The translations under genes were made by a program, and so were the position numbers. Shown piece after piece: positions 1 through 8,464 of a stretch of DNA of 64,000 nt. The notes below the pieces were generated by a model that worked only from the letters and a program-made list of their open reading frames with translations, did no database searches and was not told the origin of the DNA. Source of the DNA: Kangiella sp. TOML190 (GTDB lineage Bacteria > Pseudomonadota > Gammaproteobacteria > Enterobacterales > Kangiellaceae); contig NZ_BQYL01000001.1 of NCBI RefSeq assembly GCF_023706045.1, forward strand, positions 2,390,687-2,454,686. Reading direction: 5' to 3'. Position 1 is the first letter of the stretch, and every line of letters starts with the position of its first letter.

Positions 1-3000
1 TTCGTAATCTGAATGCAGCCAATCATTTGATAGCGATACACAAACTCTCTCAAGCTCCTTGGATTCCAAGGAAGTGTAGCCGCTAAGCATACCTCTCAAT
101 TCAGGCACGGGGATGATATCAGGGCTTTCATCTTCTACTGCTATTAATTCGCAAATGATATCCCTATAAGTCCGCTCTAACCTTTCATCATATTGATAAA
201 TCGAATCATGTAATTTATTAATATCATTTTCTAAATTTTCGAGCTGTCTTACTACACTAACTCTCTGATTTTTAGTTTTAGCTATATCTTTTTGACCTGG
301 CCCAAAGAATTGTTCAATTTGCTCACGGATAGTTTTTATAACAGGTTGCCTGTCCCTGTTGATATCAATTACGCCGCAAATTCTTTGGGCCAAATTTTCT
401 GCCTCAAGTCTTTTTCGAACAACATTTAAAGCCGCTTGCTTTTGACAAACTACCAAAACAGACTCTCCACGGCCTACACAATCTGCAATAATGTTTACAA
501 TTGTCTGACTTTTCCCAGTACCTGGAGGTCCCTCTATAACAACACCACACTTTTTCCGCGCCAAATTAATTGCTGAGTCTTGAGAAGGGTCAGAGGGCAC
601 AACAGAAAACTTATCGTTGTTAAGCTGCGACAGGGATGCTGCTTCAGAAGAAACTATACTGCTCATTTTTATCAATGGGTCTAGTGCAGTGTTTTCAATC
701 GGTAATTTTTTTAGCTGACGTAAATCTTCACTTATTGCTTGGCCCACAAATTTGGCATTGAATAAGACGGCTGAACACTCGATAAACATACTTCCAGCAT
801 TCATCTCATAACTAATAGATGGATGAGTTGAAATTTCGAAGTTTAATACTTTTGCAGTACTACTAAACACTTCAACAACATCACGAGCTCTTACGTTAGA
901 ACGCCCCAGCACTTCATTTTTTAGCTCAATAAATTTATTAAACTCTTTTGTACCTAGAAGCCCTTCCAAAGCAGGATTCAGACGAACTTCTTCTCTTTCC
1001 TTGTCAAAAGAAATATTGCAAACATTGTTTCCACTGCTATGAAAGTCCATACATATAGGCCATAAAAGAATAGGTATAATTCTCGGTCTAGCGCTTGGGC
1101 TTGCTGTGCTTTTCATAAGTAGAAAGGGGAAACCTAGAAATAAACTATCTATGCCTGTTTCGCGTCGATACGAAATCGATTGATTAATAAGCCTCCGGAT
1201 TCTCTGTTGTAAAACTATGTTGTCAGCGAACCTTTCAGGATCAATCGAAGTGGGAATGCCACTTCTATCAAGAATGTGACTTAAGATGCTGTCAGAACTT
1301 CTTAGTTCTGTCCCTAGCTCTGTCAAATCTATTTTTGCGCTTGTTTTACCAATAGTAAGACGAACTAGGGGCCCTCTAAGCACAGAGTTGACGACACGTT
1401 TCTCATAAAATTTAATAATATTTTCTTTATATTGCTGTTTTTCGGGCTTCGTCCATAGTTTTTCGTCTACTGATAGTAGAACAATTATTCTAGGCAAGGG
1501 CAAACGGCGCTCTATTCTGTATGTATCTGCCCAATCATCAATTCTTTCAATACCACACCTCGAAAAATCAGCGATCCTATCGTCAACTAAATGATGAATT
1601 TCTGCTCTAGGCATAGTTAACAACTTAATCGATTTATCACCATCAAAACTAGCGATATCATATTTTTCTGCTAGTGCTTTCGAGCGTTCTAAAACCATAG
1701 TGAGAGGTGTAAATTGATTTCGCCTTGCACACAGCAGTACTAATAAGTCTTCTTCATTTAATCTTTTTCTATGTAATAACGACGCTAAGCCCGCATGATC
1801 ACTGTCAGGATATGACTGGCGAAGCAGTGATTCCTCAACTTCCAATTTAGCTCTAGATGTTATAATTGCATGGCTTTGATATAAAAACTCGTCCAGTTGT
1901 ATTTCAAGCATTTTAGCCCGATTTAATACTCGTTCTGCTCTATGCTTTAAATTGGAAAGCCATGGCTCGCGGGATATACTTTCTAAAAATTTCGGGACTT
2001 CTCCAAATACCAATAAGTTTGCATATTCTGCATTTTGAGTTAGCCAAGCTGGAGTAATTATTTCTCCTTTCAATACCATCGGAAGAGCATCGTTCAGGAT
2101 CATTAAAGTTAACGAAAAACGTATATCCTCATCTAAACTCTCAAAACCAATAACTCTCCTAAGAGTGCCTAGTCTTTCTTCTTGAAACTCACTCTCTCGC
2201 AACCATGTTTCTAAAGATCCATTTTGTAATAACTGTAGTCCTTCATCCCAGTGGCTCGACTCGGATGCAGCTAAGGAAAACTTATCTGGAGAGAAATATG
2301 CTTCATTACCCAACTGTAATGAATTAGTTAAATTAGCACTAGAAGCCTCTAGCCTTTCTCTAGGTAACTCTACATGCTCTCCATTTAACCAACGGTTTAC
2401 TTGTTCCCACTTCCATCGTTCATTGGGATCTCGCGCTAGTAATCCGCACAGTAAATTTCTAATAGAAGGTTGAATATCTTCTGATATGTCTATACCTCTT
2501 GTTACAACATGGATTAAGAATGCTTTTTCGTTGATATCCTGAAAGCATTCACCATTGGTCACCTGCTCAAGCACTATCATTCCCAGGCTCCACCAATCAG
2601 AGGCGGCACTGATTGCACCTACAATAGCTTCGGGCGCAGAGTAACGTGTCAGCTCTAACGGAGAAGCAACATCTAAGTCAAAATCAGATAATCTAGCTGA
2701 ACCAAAGTCAGTTACGACTAGATCTAAAGGAGTTTTTTCTCTAATCAGAATACTATGAGGGTTTAAATCGCGATGTCTCAAACCAACTTTCGAAAAATCC
2801 AACAGTGCCTTAGTTAATTCTCGAATTATTTCGCTAATGACGGCTTCATTTTCATAACCTATATACCCGACTTCTGCTAAAGCCCCACCCTCTAGCCATT
2901 CATGTATTTCATATGGTCTCGACTGCCACCGACCAGTCGTTATCAATTCTGGAATATGATCAATGTCCATAGTCTCCATGACTTGGTATATAGATTGATC

Positions 3001-3438
3001 AGGTTCGTGCTCTTCTTTATATAAGATTAGGAAAGCCTTTCTTTCACTTTCACCCTGTCGAACCATGAAGCTATCTTCAGATTCAGGTCTGCTATTAAGA
3101 ACACTTTCTATTACCCATTCATCAATCTCTTGACCAACTAAATCAGAACTTGATGCTGGAGTTTGCTCACTATCTGGGCTAACAACTTCTGAACCGCACG
3201 CAAAGCATATTAAATCGCCATCTGCGACTTCATGTCCATTTATGCAATAGTTAACTATCGGCGGAGTAATCTCGTCTAGTAATTCTTCGGATATTTCTAG
3301 TTCAGTCAGCGGGGAAGAAGGTAATACGTTTATGAGCGGCCACCTGCACTCGTTATCATCTACTAAGTTTTCACAGTAAGTTTCATTTAACGAACGCTCA
3401 GAACTACAGCTAGGGCACTTTCGAATAAGCTCACTCAT
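1..3438 (-). CDS. Zinc-finger / Ser-Thr protein kinase / SF1 helicase fusion (C-terminus beyond left edge)
   Basis: The reading frame is open from ATG at 3438 through all 1146 codons to the window edge. Residues 8-31 (C8, C11, C22, C31) and 65-81 (C65, H69, C78, C81) look like two zinc-binding clusters. A eukaryotic-type kinase domain spans about residues 95-345, with HRD at 222-224 and DFG starting at D244, followed by an APE motif, so it is probably active. About 600 residues without a recognisable domain follow. A Walker A motif GPPGTGKS lies at 970-977 in a context typical of Upf1/Dna2/DUF4011-type superfamily 1 helicases; the remaining helicase motifs would be past the edge. The ATG overlaps the stop of the radical-SAM gene by 8 nt, which implies translational coupling. 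Kinase-helicase fusions are uncommon; a role in phage defence or stress signalling is inferred from the island setting only. Confidence 0.85.
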   Translation of the reverse strand, partial: MSELIRKCPSCSSERSLNETYCENLVDDNECRWPLINVLPSSPLTELEISEELLDEITPPIVNYCINGHEVADGDLICFACGSEVVSPDSEQTPASSSDLVGQEIDEWVIESVLNSRPESEDSFMVRQGESERKAFLILYKEEHEPDQSIYQVMETMDIDHIPELITTGRWQSRPYEIHEWLEGGALAEVGYIGYENEAVISEIIRELTKALLDFSKVGLRHRDLNPHSILIREKTPLDLVVTDFGSARLSDFDLDVASPLELTRYSAPEAIVGAISAASDWWSLGMIVLEQVTNGECFQDINEKAFLIHVVTRGIDISEDIQPSIRNLLCGLLARDPNERWKWEQVNRWLNGEHVELPRERLEASSANLTNSLQLGNEAYFSPDKFSLAASESSHWDEGLQLLQNGSLETWLRESEFQEERLGTLRRVIGFESLDEDIRFSLTLMILNDALPMVLKGEIITPAWLTQNAEYANLLVFGEVPKFLESISREPWLSNLKHRAERVLNRAKMLEIQLDEFLYQSHAIITSRAKLEVEESLLRQSYPDSDHAGLASLLHRKRLNEEDLLVLLCARRNQFTPLTMVLERSKALAEKYDIASFDGDKSIKLLTMPRAEIHHLVDDRIADFSRCGIERIDDWADTYRIERRLPLPRIIVLLSVDEKLWTKPEKQQYKENIIKFYEKRVVNSVLRGPLVRLTIGKTSAKIDLTELGTELRSSDSILSHILDRSGIPTSIDPERFADNIVLQQRIRRLINQSISYRRETGIDSLFLGFPFLLMKSTASPSARPRIIPILLWPICMDFHSSGNNVCNISFDKEREEVRLNPALEGLLGTKEFNKFIELKNEVLGRSNVRARDVVEVFSSTAKVLNFEISTHPSISYEMNAGSMFIECSAVLFNAKFVGQAISEDLRQLKKLPIENTALDPLIKMSSIVSSEAASLSQLNNDKFSVVPSDPSQDSAINLARKKCGVVIEGPPGTGKSQTIVNIIADCVGRGESVLVVCQKQAALNVVRKRLEAENLAQRICGVIDINRDRQPVIKTIREQIEQFFGPGQKDIAKTKNQRVSVVRQLENLENDINKLHDSIYQYDERLERTYRDIICELIAVEDESPDIIPVPELRGMLSGYTSLESKELERVCVSLSNDWLHSDYE

Positions 3439-4093
3439 ATTCTTTATCTTTATTTATACGTTTATCCATAGTTGAGACACCATCAACATTGTTAATTTTA
3501 AGTATTTCTATCAGGCTATTGATGTCAACTTGATTTGGCACTCCTGCCATCCATGCCGTGTTACCCTCATACATCAAATCAATAGAAGGACTAGAACTAG
3601 CATTGAACCCCGAACCATTGATTGCACTAACTAAATCCTCACCTTTTCTAGTGAGTGGAATAAGCTCTTGATTATCACTTCCGCGAAGGTTCAAGGATTG
3701 AGTTTGAGATATATCAAACGGTCCCGAAATAAGAGCATCAATAAGACCATCAAAGTTCTTTAAATTACTTTTCAACTTTTCATACTCATACCCAGAGTAA
3801 ACTAATGTATCTATTTGCTTATGTTTTCGAGCCGATGACAAAATAGTTTTTAACTGCTCGACTTGATCGAATGGTTCTCCACCAGAGATAGTGAGACCAT
3901 CAGAGTTTGGCAACCACTCATTTAACAAATTAATAACCTGGTTTATATCCACGCTATGTTTATTTTCAGCCCAAGTGTCAACAGAGATGCACCCTACACA
4001 TTTAATCGAGCATCCCTGGAACCAAATCCCTACTCTCTTACCTGGCCCCATAGAAAAGACAGGGTAATGAATGCGAGAGATAGCGATTTCCAT
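3431..4093 (-). CDS. NrdG-type radical-SAM / 4Fe-4S single-cluster protein
   Basis: This 220-residue protein has the radical-SAM cysteine pattern CX3CX2C (C28, C32, C35) soon after a FQGC context, and an SGGEP motif at 70-74 that contributes to SAM binding. These are the features of small activases such as anaerobic ribonucleotide-reductase activator NrdG and pyruvate-formate-lyase activators, which make a glycyl radical on a partner. No glycyl-radical enzyme is seen in the island. It starts 4 nt after the Clp-like gene stops and overlaps the kinase-helicase start, so the three are co-transcribed and probably work together. The modified substrate is unknown; it may be one of the operon partners. 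Confidence 0.85.
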   Translation of the reverse strand: MEIAISRIHYPVFSMGPGKRVGIWFQGCSIKCVGCISVDTWAENKHSVDINQVINLLNEWLPNSDGLTISGGEPFDQVEQLKTILSSARKHKQIDTLVYSGYEYEKLKSNLKNFDGLIDALISGPFDISQTQSLNLRGSDNQELIPLTRKGEDLVSAINGSGFNASSSPSIDLMYEGNTAWMAGVPNQVDINSLIEILKINNVDGVSTMDKRINKDKEYE

Positions 4094-4097
4094 ATGG

Positions 4098-4973
4098 TTA
4101 GAACTTTTCTAGTTTTACTACTGAAGTTGAGTCCACAATAACAAAATCTGATATTTTAAATTTGTCATTAGCCGAGGCATCCATATCAAAAAGTGCCCGT
4201 GACAGCGGGTTGACAAAGTTAGCTTCAATCATATTCCGGATCCCTCTACCACCATGAGATAAATCCTTTATGCATGCTTCTTTAAGCTTATTTTTTACAG
4301 CTTCATTCAAACTTAAGTCTATTTTTTGATTTTCCATTAGAGCAGATATTATAGAGTCCATCATTGACTCAAATATTTCTTCTCCAACATTTTTCCTAAT
4401 AAAATCAAAAACTATCACATTCTCACCAATTCTATTTAAAATTTCCGGCCTATTTAGAATTAATTTGAAGTGATTTTCAATCTCATTTTTTACAGCACTT
4501 TGTACTTTTGGAAAGTCATCGTCCTGTGTAACGTTGGGCACTCGACTTCCATCTGATTCGAGTTTAAAAATACCCAAGTTTGAAGTAAATATGATAAATG
4601 TCTCTGAAAAATAGACTTTGTCACCACGGCCGGAAGTAAGTATGCCATCATCCAAAATCTGTAAAAACTTGTCTAATATTCTTGGGTGAGCCTTTTCAAT
4701 TTCATCGAATAACACAACACTAAACGGTTTCTCTCTAACCGCGTTTGTTAACTCACCACCCACATCATATCCAACATACCCAGGCGGTGCTCCTATAAGT
4801 CTTTGGTCAGAATGCTCTGCACTAAACTCAGACATATCAAAGCGAACGTAAGCATTTTCATCACCGAAAAGAAGACTAGTCACTGTTTTCGCCAACTCTG
4901 TTTTACCAACCCCTGTTGGACCTGCTAAAAATACTACTCCCCTTGGCCTTCCCCCCTCTTTTTGAAGAGCCAA
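4098..4973 (-). CDS. Clp/ClpB-like AAA+ ATPase, C-terminal half (separated by a frameshift)
   Basis: This frame encodes a ClpA/ClpB D2-type AAA+ module. In the 291-residue reading, Walker A GPTGVGKT is at 18-25, the pore loop GYVG at 65-68, and Walker B VVLFDE at 86-91. A sensor-1 TSN and a small-domain GGRGIR segment follow. The reading begins at a TTG inside the linker of the upstream frame and is not a credible independent start. One G too many in the G6 run (4951-4956, minus strand) separates it from 4903-5937; removing one G joins them into a protein of about 612 residues. ClpB-type modules unfold or remodel proteins. The stop lies 4 nt before the radical-SAM start. Confidence 0.8.
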   Translation of the reverse strand: MALQKEGGRPRGVVFLAGPTGVGKTELAKTVTSLLFGDENAYVRFDMSEFSAEHSDQRLIGAPPGYVGYDVGGELTNAVREKPFSVVLFDEIEKAHPRILDKFLQILDDGILTSGRGDKVYFSETFIIFTSNLGIFKLESDGSRVPNVTQDDDFPKVQSAVKNEIENHFKLILNRPEILNRIGENVIVFDFIRKNVGEEIFESMMDSIISALMENQKIDLSLNEAVKNKLKEACIKDLSHGGRGIRNMIEANFVNPLSRALFDMDASANDKFKISDFVIVDSTSVVKLEKF

Positions 4974-5937
4974 CTCCTGTAATCGCTCGCTTAACTATAT
5001 CCAATAGATGAGTAATAGCATGATCTTGTCCTTTAACTCGAGTTTGAATATATTTTTGACCATTCTTTACACTATCACGATTTATTTGTTTCCAAGGGTC
5101 TTCGGTTACACCAACTTTATAACGTCTAATTGCGTCACTTATTTCAGTGCTTGCAATTTTTTCAGAACGAGCCAGCTCTATGACAGCAAATAAATCTAGC
5201 AATAAAAAGCTATCAGTCTGCTCTGTGAAATGCATAATAGCTTTAGATTTGGAATCTTCATCAAGTGTTCGAAAATCCGATAAAGATCTTAACAAGCCAG
5301 GAATAAACGCTCTCCTAGTCTTATTGTCTGGTTTACTAATTGGAATACTTCTGATTTTCGGATTATCAACTATCATCCAGTCAGGTAGGTCGCCCTCTTT
5401 ATCCACTACCCAAATAATAGTGTTATAAAAAGGCCTGGGGGGGCTACCGGCAGGCTTTACTCTCGCACGTTGTGACGCCACAAAAGCACGGCTAAATGCA
5501 TCATGCTCTATCTTACTTAATCCATCAGGTTGAACGATCAGTTGTGAGGAAAAATTAGCAACTAGTGCCAATGGTTCGCCTTCTGCCAGAGCGATTTCAT
5601 CAAGTACTCGAGAAAAATCTTCTATTCGAGGTATTTCGTTCCCATTAATAGAAAATGAAAATTTAGATGCAATCCGCTTCTGTACCTCAGAATCTATATT
5701 TAGGACTGTAGGAAATTTAAATCCTTTAACAGGGTCAAAGAAAATTGTTGCTTCATATCCTAGCGATTGAAATTCAAGAGCAAGGAAATCTTCTAAAGAG
5801 TACCAAGCACAATTTCCACCTTTCACATCTCTAATTTGAAAATCTCGTACATTTCCAGAAAGAACAAATTGGCTTTTGAGTGGCGTAAATCTAATTAAAT
5901 CACGTACCCAACGCGGTTTAATGAAGTCTTCCCCCAT
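4903..5937 (-). CDS. Clp-like AAA+ ATPase, N-terminal half with degenerate AAA-like domain (frameshifted)
   Basis: The ATG at 5937 is preceded by a good ribosome-binding site (AAAGGA, about 5944-5950). The first 250 residues suggest a D1-like AAA fold without a Walker A motif: an FVLSGNVRD segment near residue 24 and an IIWVVDKEGDLPDW segment resembling a sensor strand. Near residues 300-320 the chain enters the VKGQDHAI linker that normally precedes a Clp D2 domain, then leaves the correct frame at the G6 tract and ends in about 16 non-homologous residues. It is the first gene of the operon Clp-radical SAM-kinase/helicase. The break could be real inactivation, phase variation, +1 frameshifting or a sequencing error. 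Confidence 0.7.
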   Translation of the reverse strand: MGEDFIKPRWVRDLIRFTPLKSQFVLSGNVRDFQIRDVKGGNCAWYSLEDFLALEFQSLGYEATIFFDPVKGFKFPTVLNIDSEVQKRIASKFSFSINGNEIPRIEDFSRVLDEIALAEGEPLALVANFSSQLIVQPDGLSKIEHDAFSRAFVASQRARVKPAGSPPRPFYNTIIWVVDKEGDLPDWMIVDNPKIRSIPISKPDNKTRRAFIPGLLRSLSDFRTLDEDSKSKAIMHFTEQTDSFLLLDLFAVIELARSEKIASTEISDAIRRYKVGVTEDPWKQINRDSVKNGQKYIQTRVKGQDHAITHLLDIVKRAITGVGSSKRGGKAKGSSIFSRSNRGW

Positions 5938-6012
5938 AAATCATCCTTTTTTAATTTTATATTTCTCATGTTTAAAAAGACATAGCTCCCTCTTACAATA
6001 ACCTGATATAAG

Positions 6013-6092
6013 ATATTCAAGAGCTCTATTCTTTATAATTTAGCTTACAAAAGCACCAACACCTTTTTAAAGACATCATCGTTCTTGAATAT
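6013..6092. repeat. 10-bp inverted repeat upstream of the Clp-like operon
   Basis: ATATTCAAGA (6013-6022) and its exact complement TCTTGAATAT (6083-6092) are separated by 60 bp in the 224-bp gap before the operon. They could be paired operator half-sites that loop. The spacing is too wide for a simple terminator. The region also holds AT-rich stretches such as TATAAT at 6033-6038, but no promoter is certain. Confidence 0.35.
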
Positions 6093-6161
6093 TTTTTGAT
6101 TTTGGTGGCAGTGTTGCTCGTATTTATACTTAGTACCAGCTCCATAATAGTCATAAACCAT

Positions 6162-6758
6162 TCAATATTCCAGTCCAAGCAGGTCCGATATAAGCTTATC
6201 TCGTGCTGCTTTTAGAGTCTTTAGATCATCAAGTAAGCGATAATAAGTATTCCAGTGCATTCCCTTCTTTTTAGTCTTGATATAACTTTTACCTTGGGCC
6301 TCAAAGATACGCTCCGACAGCTTGCTAATTTTACTGTTTAACTGGTCTATATCTGAGCTGTTTTTGGATATATAAACTATATCTGAGCAGCATCTACAGC
6401 TAGGAGATATATTTTCAAGGTATAAAATACCAACCCTTTTCCTACATGATGGACAGATAAACCAATATCGTGAACTTCCATAATGACAGCTGGTAGTAGT
6501 TAATCTGACATTAATGCTGTAGTCCTTCCAATCGTCTCCATGAACTCGATATGAGTAACTGAAATGAATAAAGCTATCTAATACTTTAAAGTTTATACTT
6601 CCAATAGAGCGACCATTTGAGGACCACGATAGTTTTCCCTTATAACCTTCTTTCAAGTAGCCCTGCTGATTCATGAAATAAACGCTAATTTGCTTAACTT
6701 CCACTGTGGTTGTTTTACGGTTTAGTCTTATGTGATTTCCGCTACCTATTCCACCCAT
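6162..6758 (-). CDS. Zinc-ribbon hypothetical protein of mobile islands
   Basis: This 198-residue protein starts MGGIGSGNH. It has a CPxC/CRCC zinc-ribbon (C102, C105, C121, C124), followed by a lysine-rich helical C-terminal tail predicted to bind nucleic acid or protein. The glycine-rich start and central zinc ribbon recall hypothetical proteins often found in gammaproteobacterial islands, but no function is known to me. It is the last of the cluster that begins at the integrase and is separated from the Clp-like operon by 224 bp. Confidence 0.65.
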   Translation of the reverse strand: MGGIGSGNHIRLNRKTTTVEVKQISVYFMNQQGYLKEGYKGKLSWSSNGRSIGSINFKVLDSFIHFSYSYRVHGDDWKDYSINVRLTTTSCHYGSSRYWFICPSCRKRVGILYLENISPSCRCCSDIVYISKNSSDIDQLNSKISKLSERIFEAQGKSYIKTKKKGMHWNTYYRLLDDLKTLKAARDKLISDLLGLEY

Positions 6759-6787
6759 AATTTTTTACCCGAAATTAATAGTCAAAT

Positions 6788-7603
6788 TTACCAACAATGA
6801 TCTGCTATGAAGTCATCAATAAAGCTGTCATCTAAAGCTTTATCATCATTAAGAGAATTACAATCCTTGTCTCTTACTAACTCCCCCTCTTGATTACTTA
6901 TATCGTGGTTTTCAACACACGCACTGAGCTCTGACTTAAAACATTGATTTTCATACAATTTTTGTAAATCCTTGTCTGGATTGTTTGTATGGCTGTTGTT
7001 TGTTAGTTGTATGGACAATGTCTGGTCCTTGTCCGGGTAACTATCTCTTTCTAAAGCAGTTACAATCTCTTTATTAGTTATCTCCAGCGCTTTGATAGTT
7101 TTATTTCTAATTTTAATACCTACGCCTGTTTTCTTAGTTTGACCAACTATTAATACCTCTTTGAGTTTTCCCATATAATCGTGAAAAGAAGATAATCTTG
7201 GCGGAAGCTTGAGATCTAATTTTACCCAAAGTTTATAAAAATCATGATTTTTACGAACTCTAAACTGTTTGCCTGGAAGCCTTTCACCTGCTTTTCCGTG
7301 AACTGTATTCTTAGCTCTATGAATTTCAGCATTATAAAAAGCTACTGCTTCTTTATTAGTTAAAACAGAATTATATTTAATACGAATACCAGGTGATTTT
7401 CCTGAACGATATGCGTCTCGACTAAAACTTTCATAGAGATATGCATCTGAATTTAATAGCTTTACTACTTGAAGAGTTAACTCCCATTTTTGCTCCTTGC
7501 TGAAATCCGGTTTTTTGCCTAAAGGATCCATAATTACTAGTCTTCCATTTTCTACAGAAACAGAGAAACCTTCATTAATTAGATCTCTGAGAGCAATATT
7601 CAT
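6788..7603 (-). CDS. Hypothetical island protein, possible replication or regulatory accessory
   Basis: 271 residues with no signal peptide or membrane segment. The middle is rich in basic residues (about 85-165) and the C-terminal third is acidic and Asn/Ser-rich, as in flexible linkers. It begins 5 nt after the AlpA-like gene stops, so the two are probably translated from one message. Position next to AlpA suggests a P4-satellite-type accessory function, but I do not recognise the family. Confidence 0.6.
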   Translation of the reverse strand: MNIALRDLINEGFSVSVENGRLVIMDPLGKKPDFSKEQKWELTLQVVKLLNSDAYLYESFSRDAYRSGKSPGIRIKYNSVLTNKEAVAFYNAEIHRAKNTVHGKAGERLPGKQFRVRKNHDFYKLWVKLDLKLPPRLSSFHDYMGKLKEVLIVGQTKKTGVGIKIRNKTIKALEITNKEIVTALERDSYPDKDQTLSIQLTNNSHTNNPDKDLQKLYENQCFKSELSACVENHDISNQEGELVRDKDCNSLNDDKALDDSFIDDFIADHCW

Positions 7604-7608
7604 AGAAC

Positions 7609-7815
7609 TTACTTAGAAAAGCTTTCTAATAATTCTCGAATATCTTCCGCACGCCATGCGGTTGTATTAGGCCCTATTTTTACCGATGCTGGGAAACGGC
7701 CTGTTTTGACTCCATGCCACCAAGTACTTCTACTAACTGGTATTAATGCTAAAACTTGAGGTAGGCGCAAAAGGCCCGTTGATGGTAAGTCTACTGCTTG
7801 GTTTTGATTGGTCAT
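7609..7815 (-). CDS. AlpA-family transcriptional regulator
   Basis: A 68-residue protein made almost entirely of a MerR/excisionase-like winged helix-turn-helix: LLRLPQVLALIPVSRSTWW, then a GRFPASVKIG wing and a C-terminal TTAWRAEDI helix. This matches AlpA/prophage regulatory proteins, which in P4-type elements activate the integrase or the excision programme. It sits between the integrase and the accessory genes, as expected. Confidence 0.85.
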   Translation of the reverse strand: MTNQNQAVDLPSTGLLRLPQVLALIPVSRSTWWHGVKTGRFPASVKIGPNTTAWRAEDIRELLESFSK

Positions 7816-7888
7816 GTTAGCTCCTCATTGGATTACTAACACCCTATTATCTACATACTTTTGACCAAATCGAGGACTGAAAAATGCT

Positions 7889-8461
7889 TTAATTGTCCGA
7901 ATATAACTTTTTCCAACGCCTGTACTGCCTTAAAAAAGAATCATAATCAGGGAAATAGTTTAAAAATGGTTTATTTAACTCGAAGAAGTCTTCAGCTAAT
8001 TTTACTTGGGTAAGTTCTCGCTTAGGCTTTCGCGAATTCTGCTTCCTCATAATCATGTGATGATGAAAGTCTTGGTACAATCTATGGAAGAAATCTCTTT
8101 TAGCATCGTTACCAGAATTTTGAGTTCTTTTCCCAAAAAATGCATACTCCAATTCAAGCTGGCCAGATGCAGAGTAGTAGTCCAACAATTTGTTATAAAT
8201 CCACATCAAAAGTTCGGGAGGAGGATAATAACCGTTAAATATGTAGTCCATGTATGATTGTATTGGATGCCTGAAACCTTCCACTTCTCTGTCAATAAAG
8301 TCTCCCATATAATCATCACCTTTATACATTTGCATCAAGTGATTCCAATGCTCTTCCAGTTTAAGGTCCTGCTGGAAATTACTTTTTAAAAGTTCCTTCC
8401 TAATTTCGGAAACCTCTTTCCAAGCTTTCTGATCAAACTCTACATCCTTCTTAGTTGGCAT
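7889..8461 (-). CDS. Hypothetical island protein
   Basis: 190 residues, charged and rich in aromatic residues, with no membrane segment or recognised motif. It starts 3 nt downstream of the integrase stop, so it is likely co-transcribed with it. The C-terminal half (from about residue 125) is basic. Function unknown. Confidence 0.6.
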   Translation of the reverse strand: MPTKKDVEFDQKAWKEVSEIRKELLKSNFQQDLKLEEHWNHLMQMYKGDDYMGDFIDREVEGFRHPIQSYMDYIFNGYYPPPELLMWIYNKLLDYYSASGQLELEYAFFGKRTQNSGNDAKRDFFHRLYQDFHHHMIMRKQNSRKPKRELTQVKLAEDFFELNKPFLNYFPDYDSFLRQYRRWKKLYSDN

Positions 8462-8464
8462 AAA

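Noticed and set aside
3956..4141. Short plus-strand frame opposite the radical-SAM gene
   Set aside because: Antisense to a well-supported gene with clear motifs and without a ribosome-binding site.
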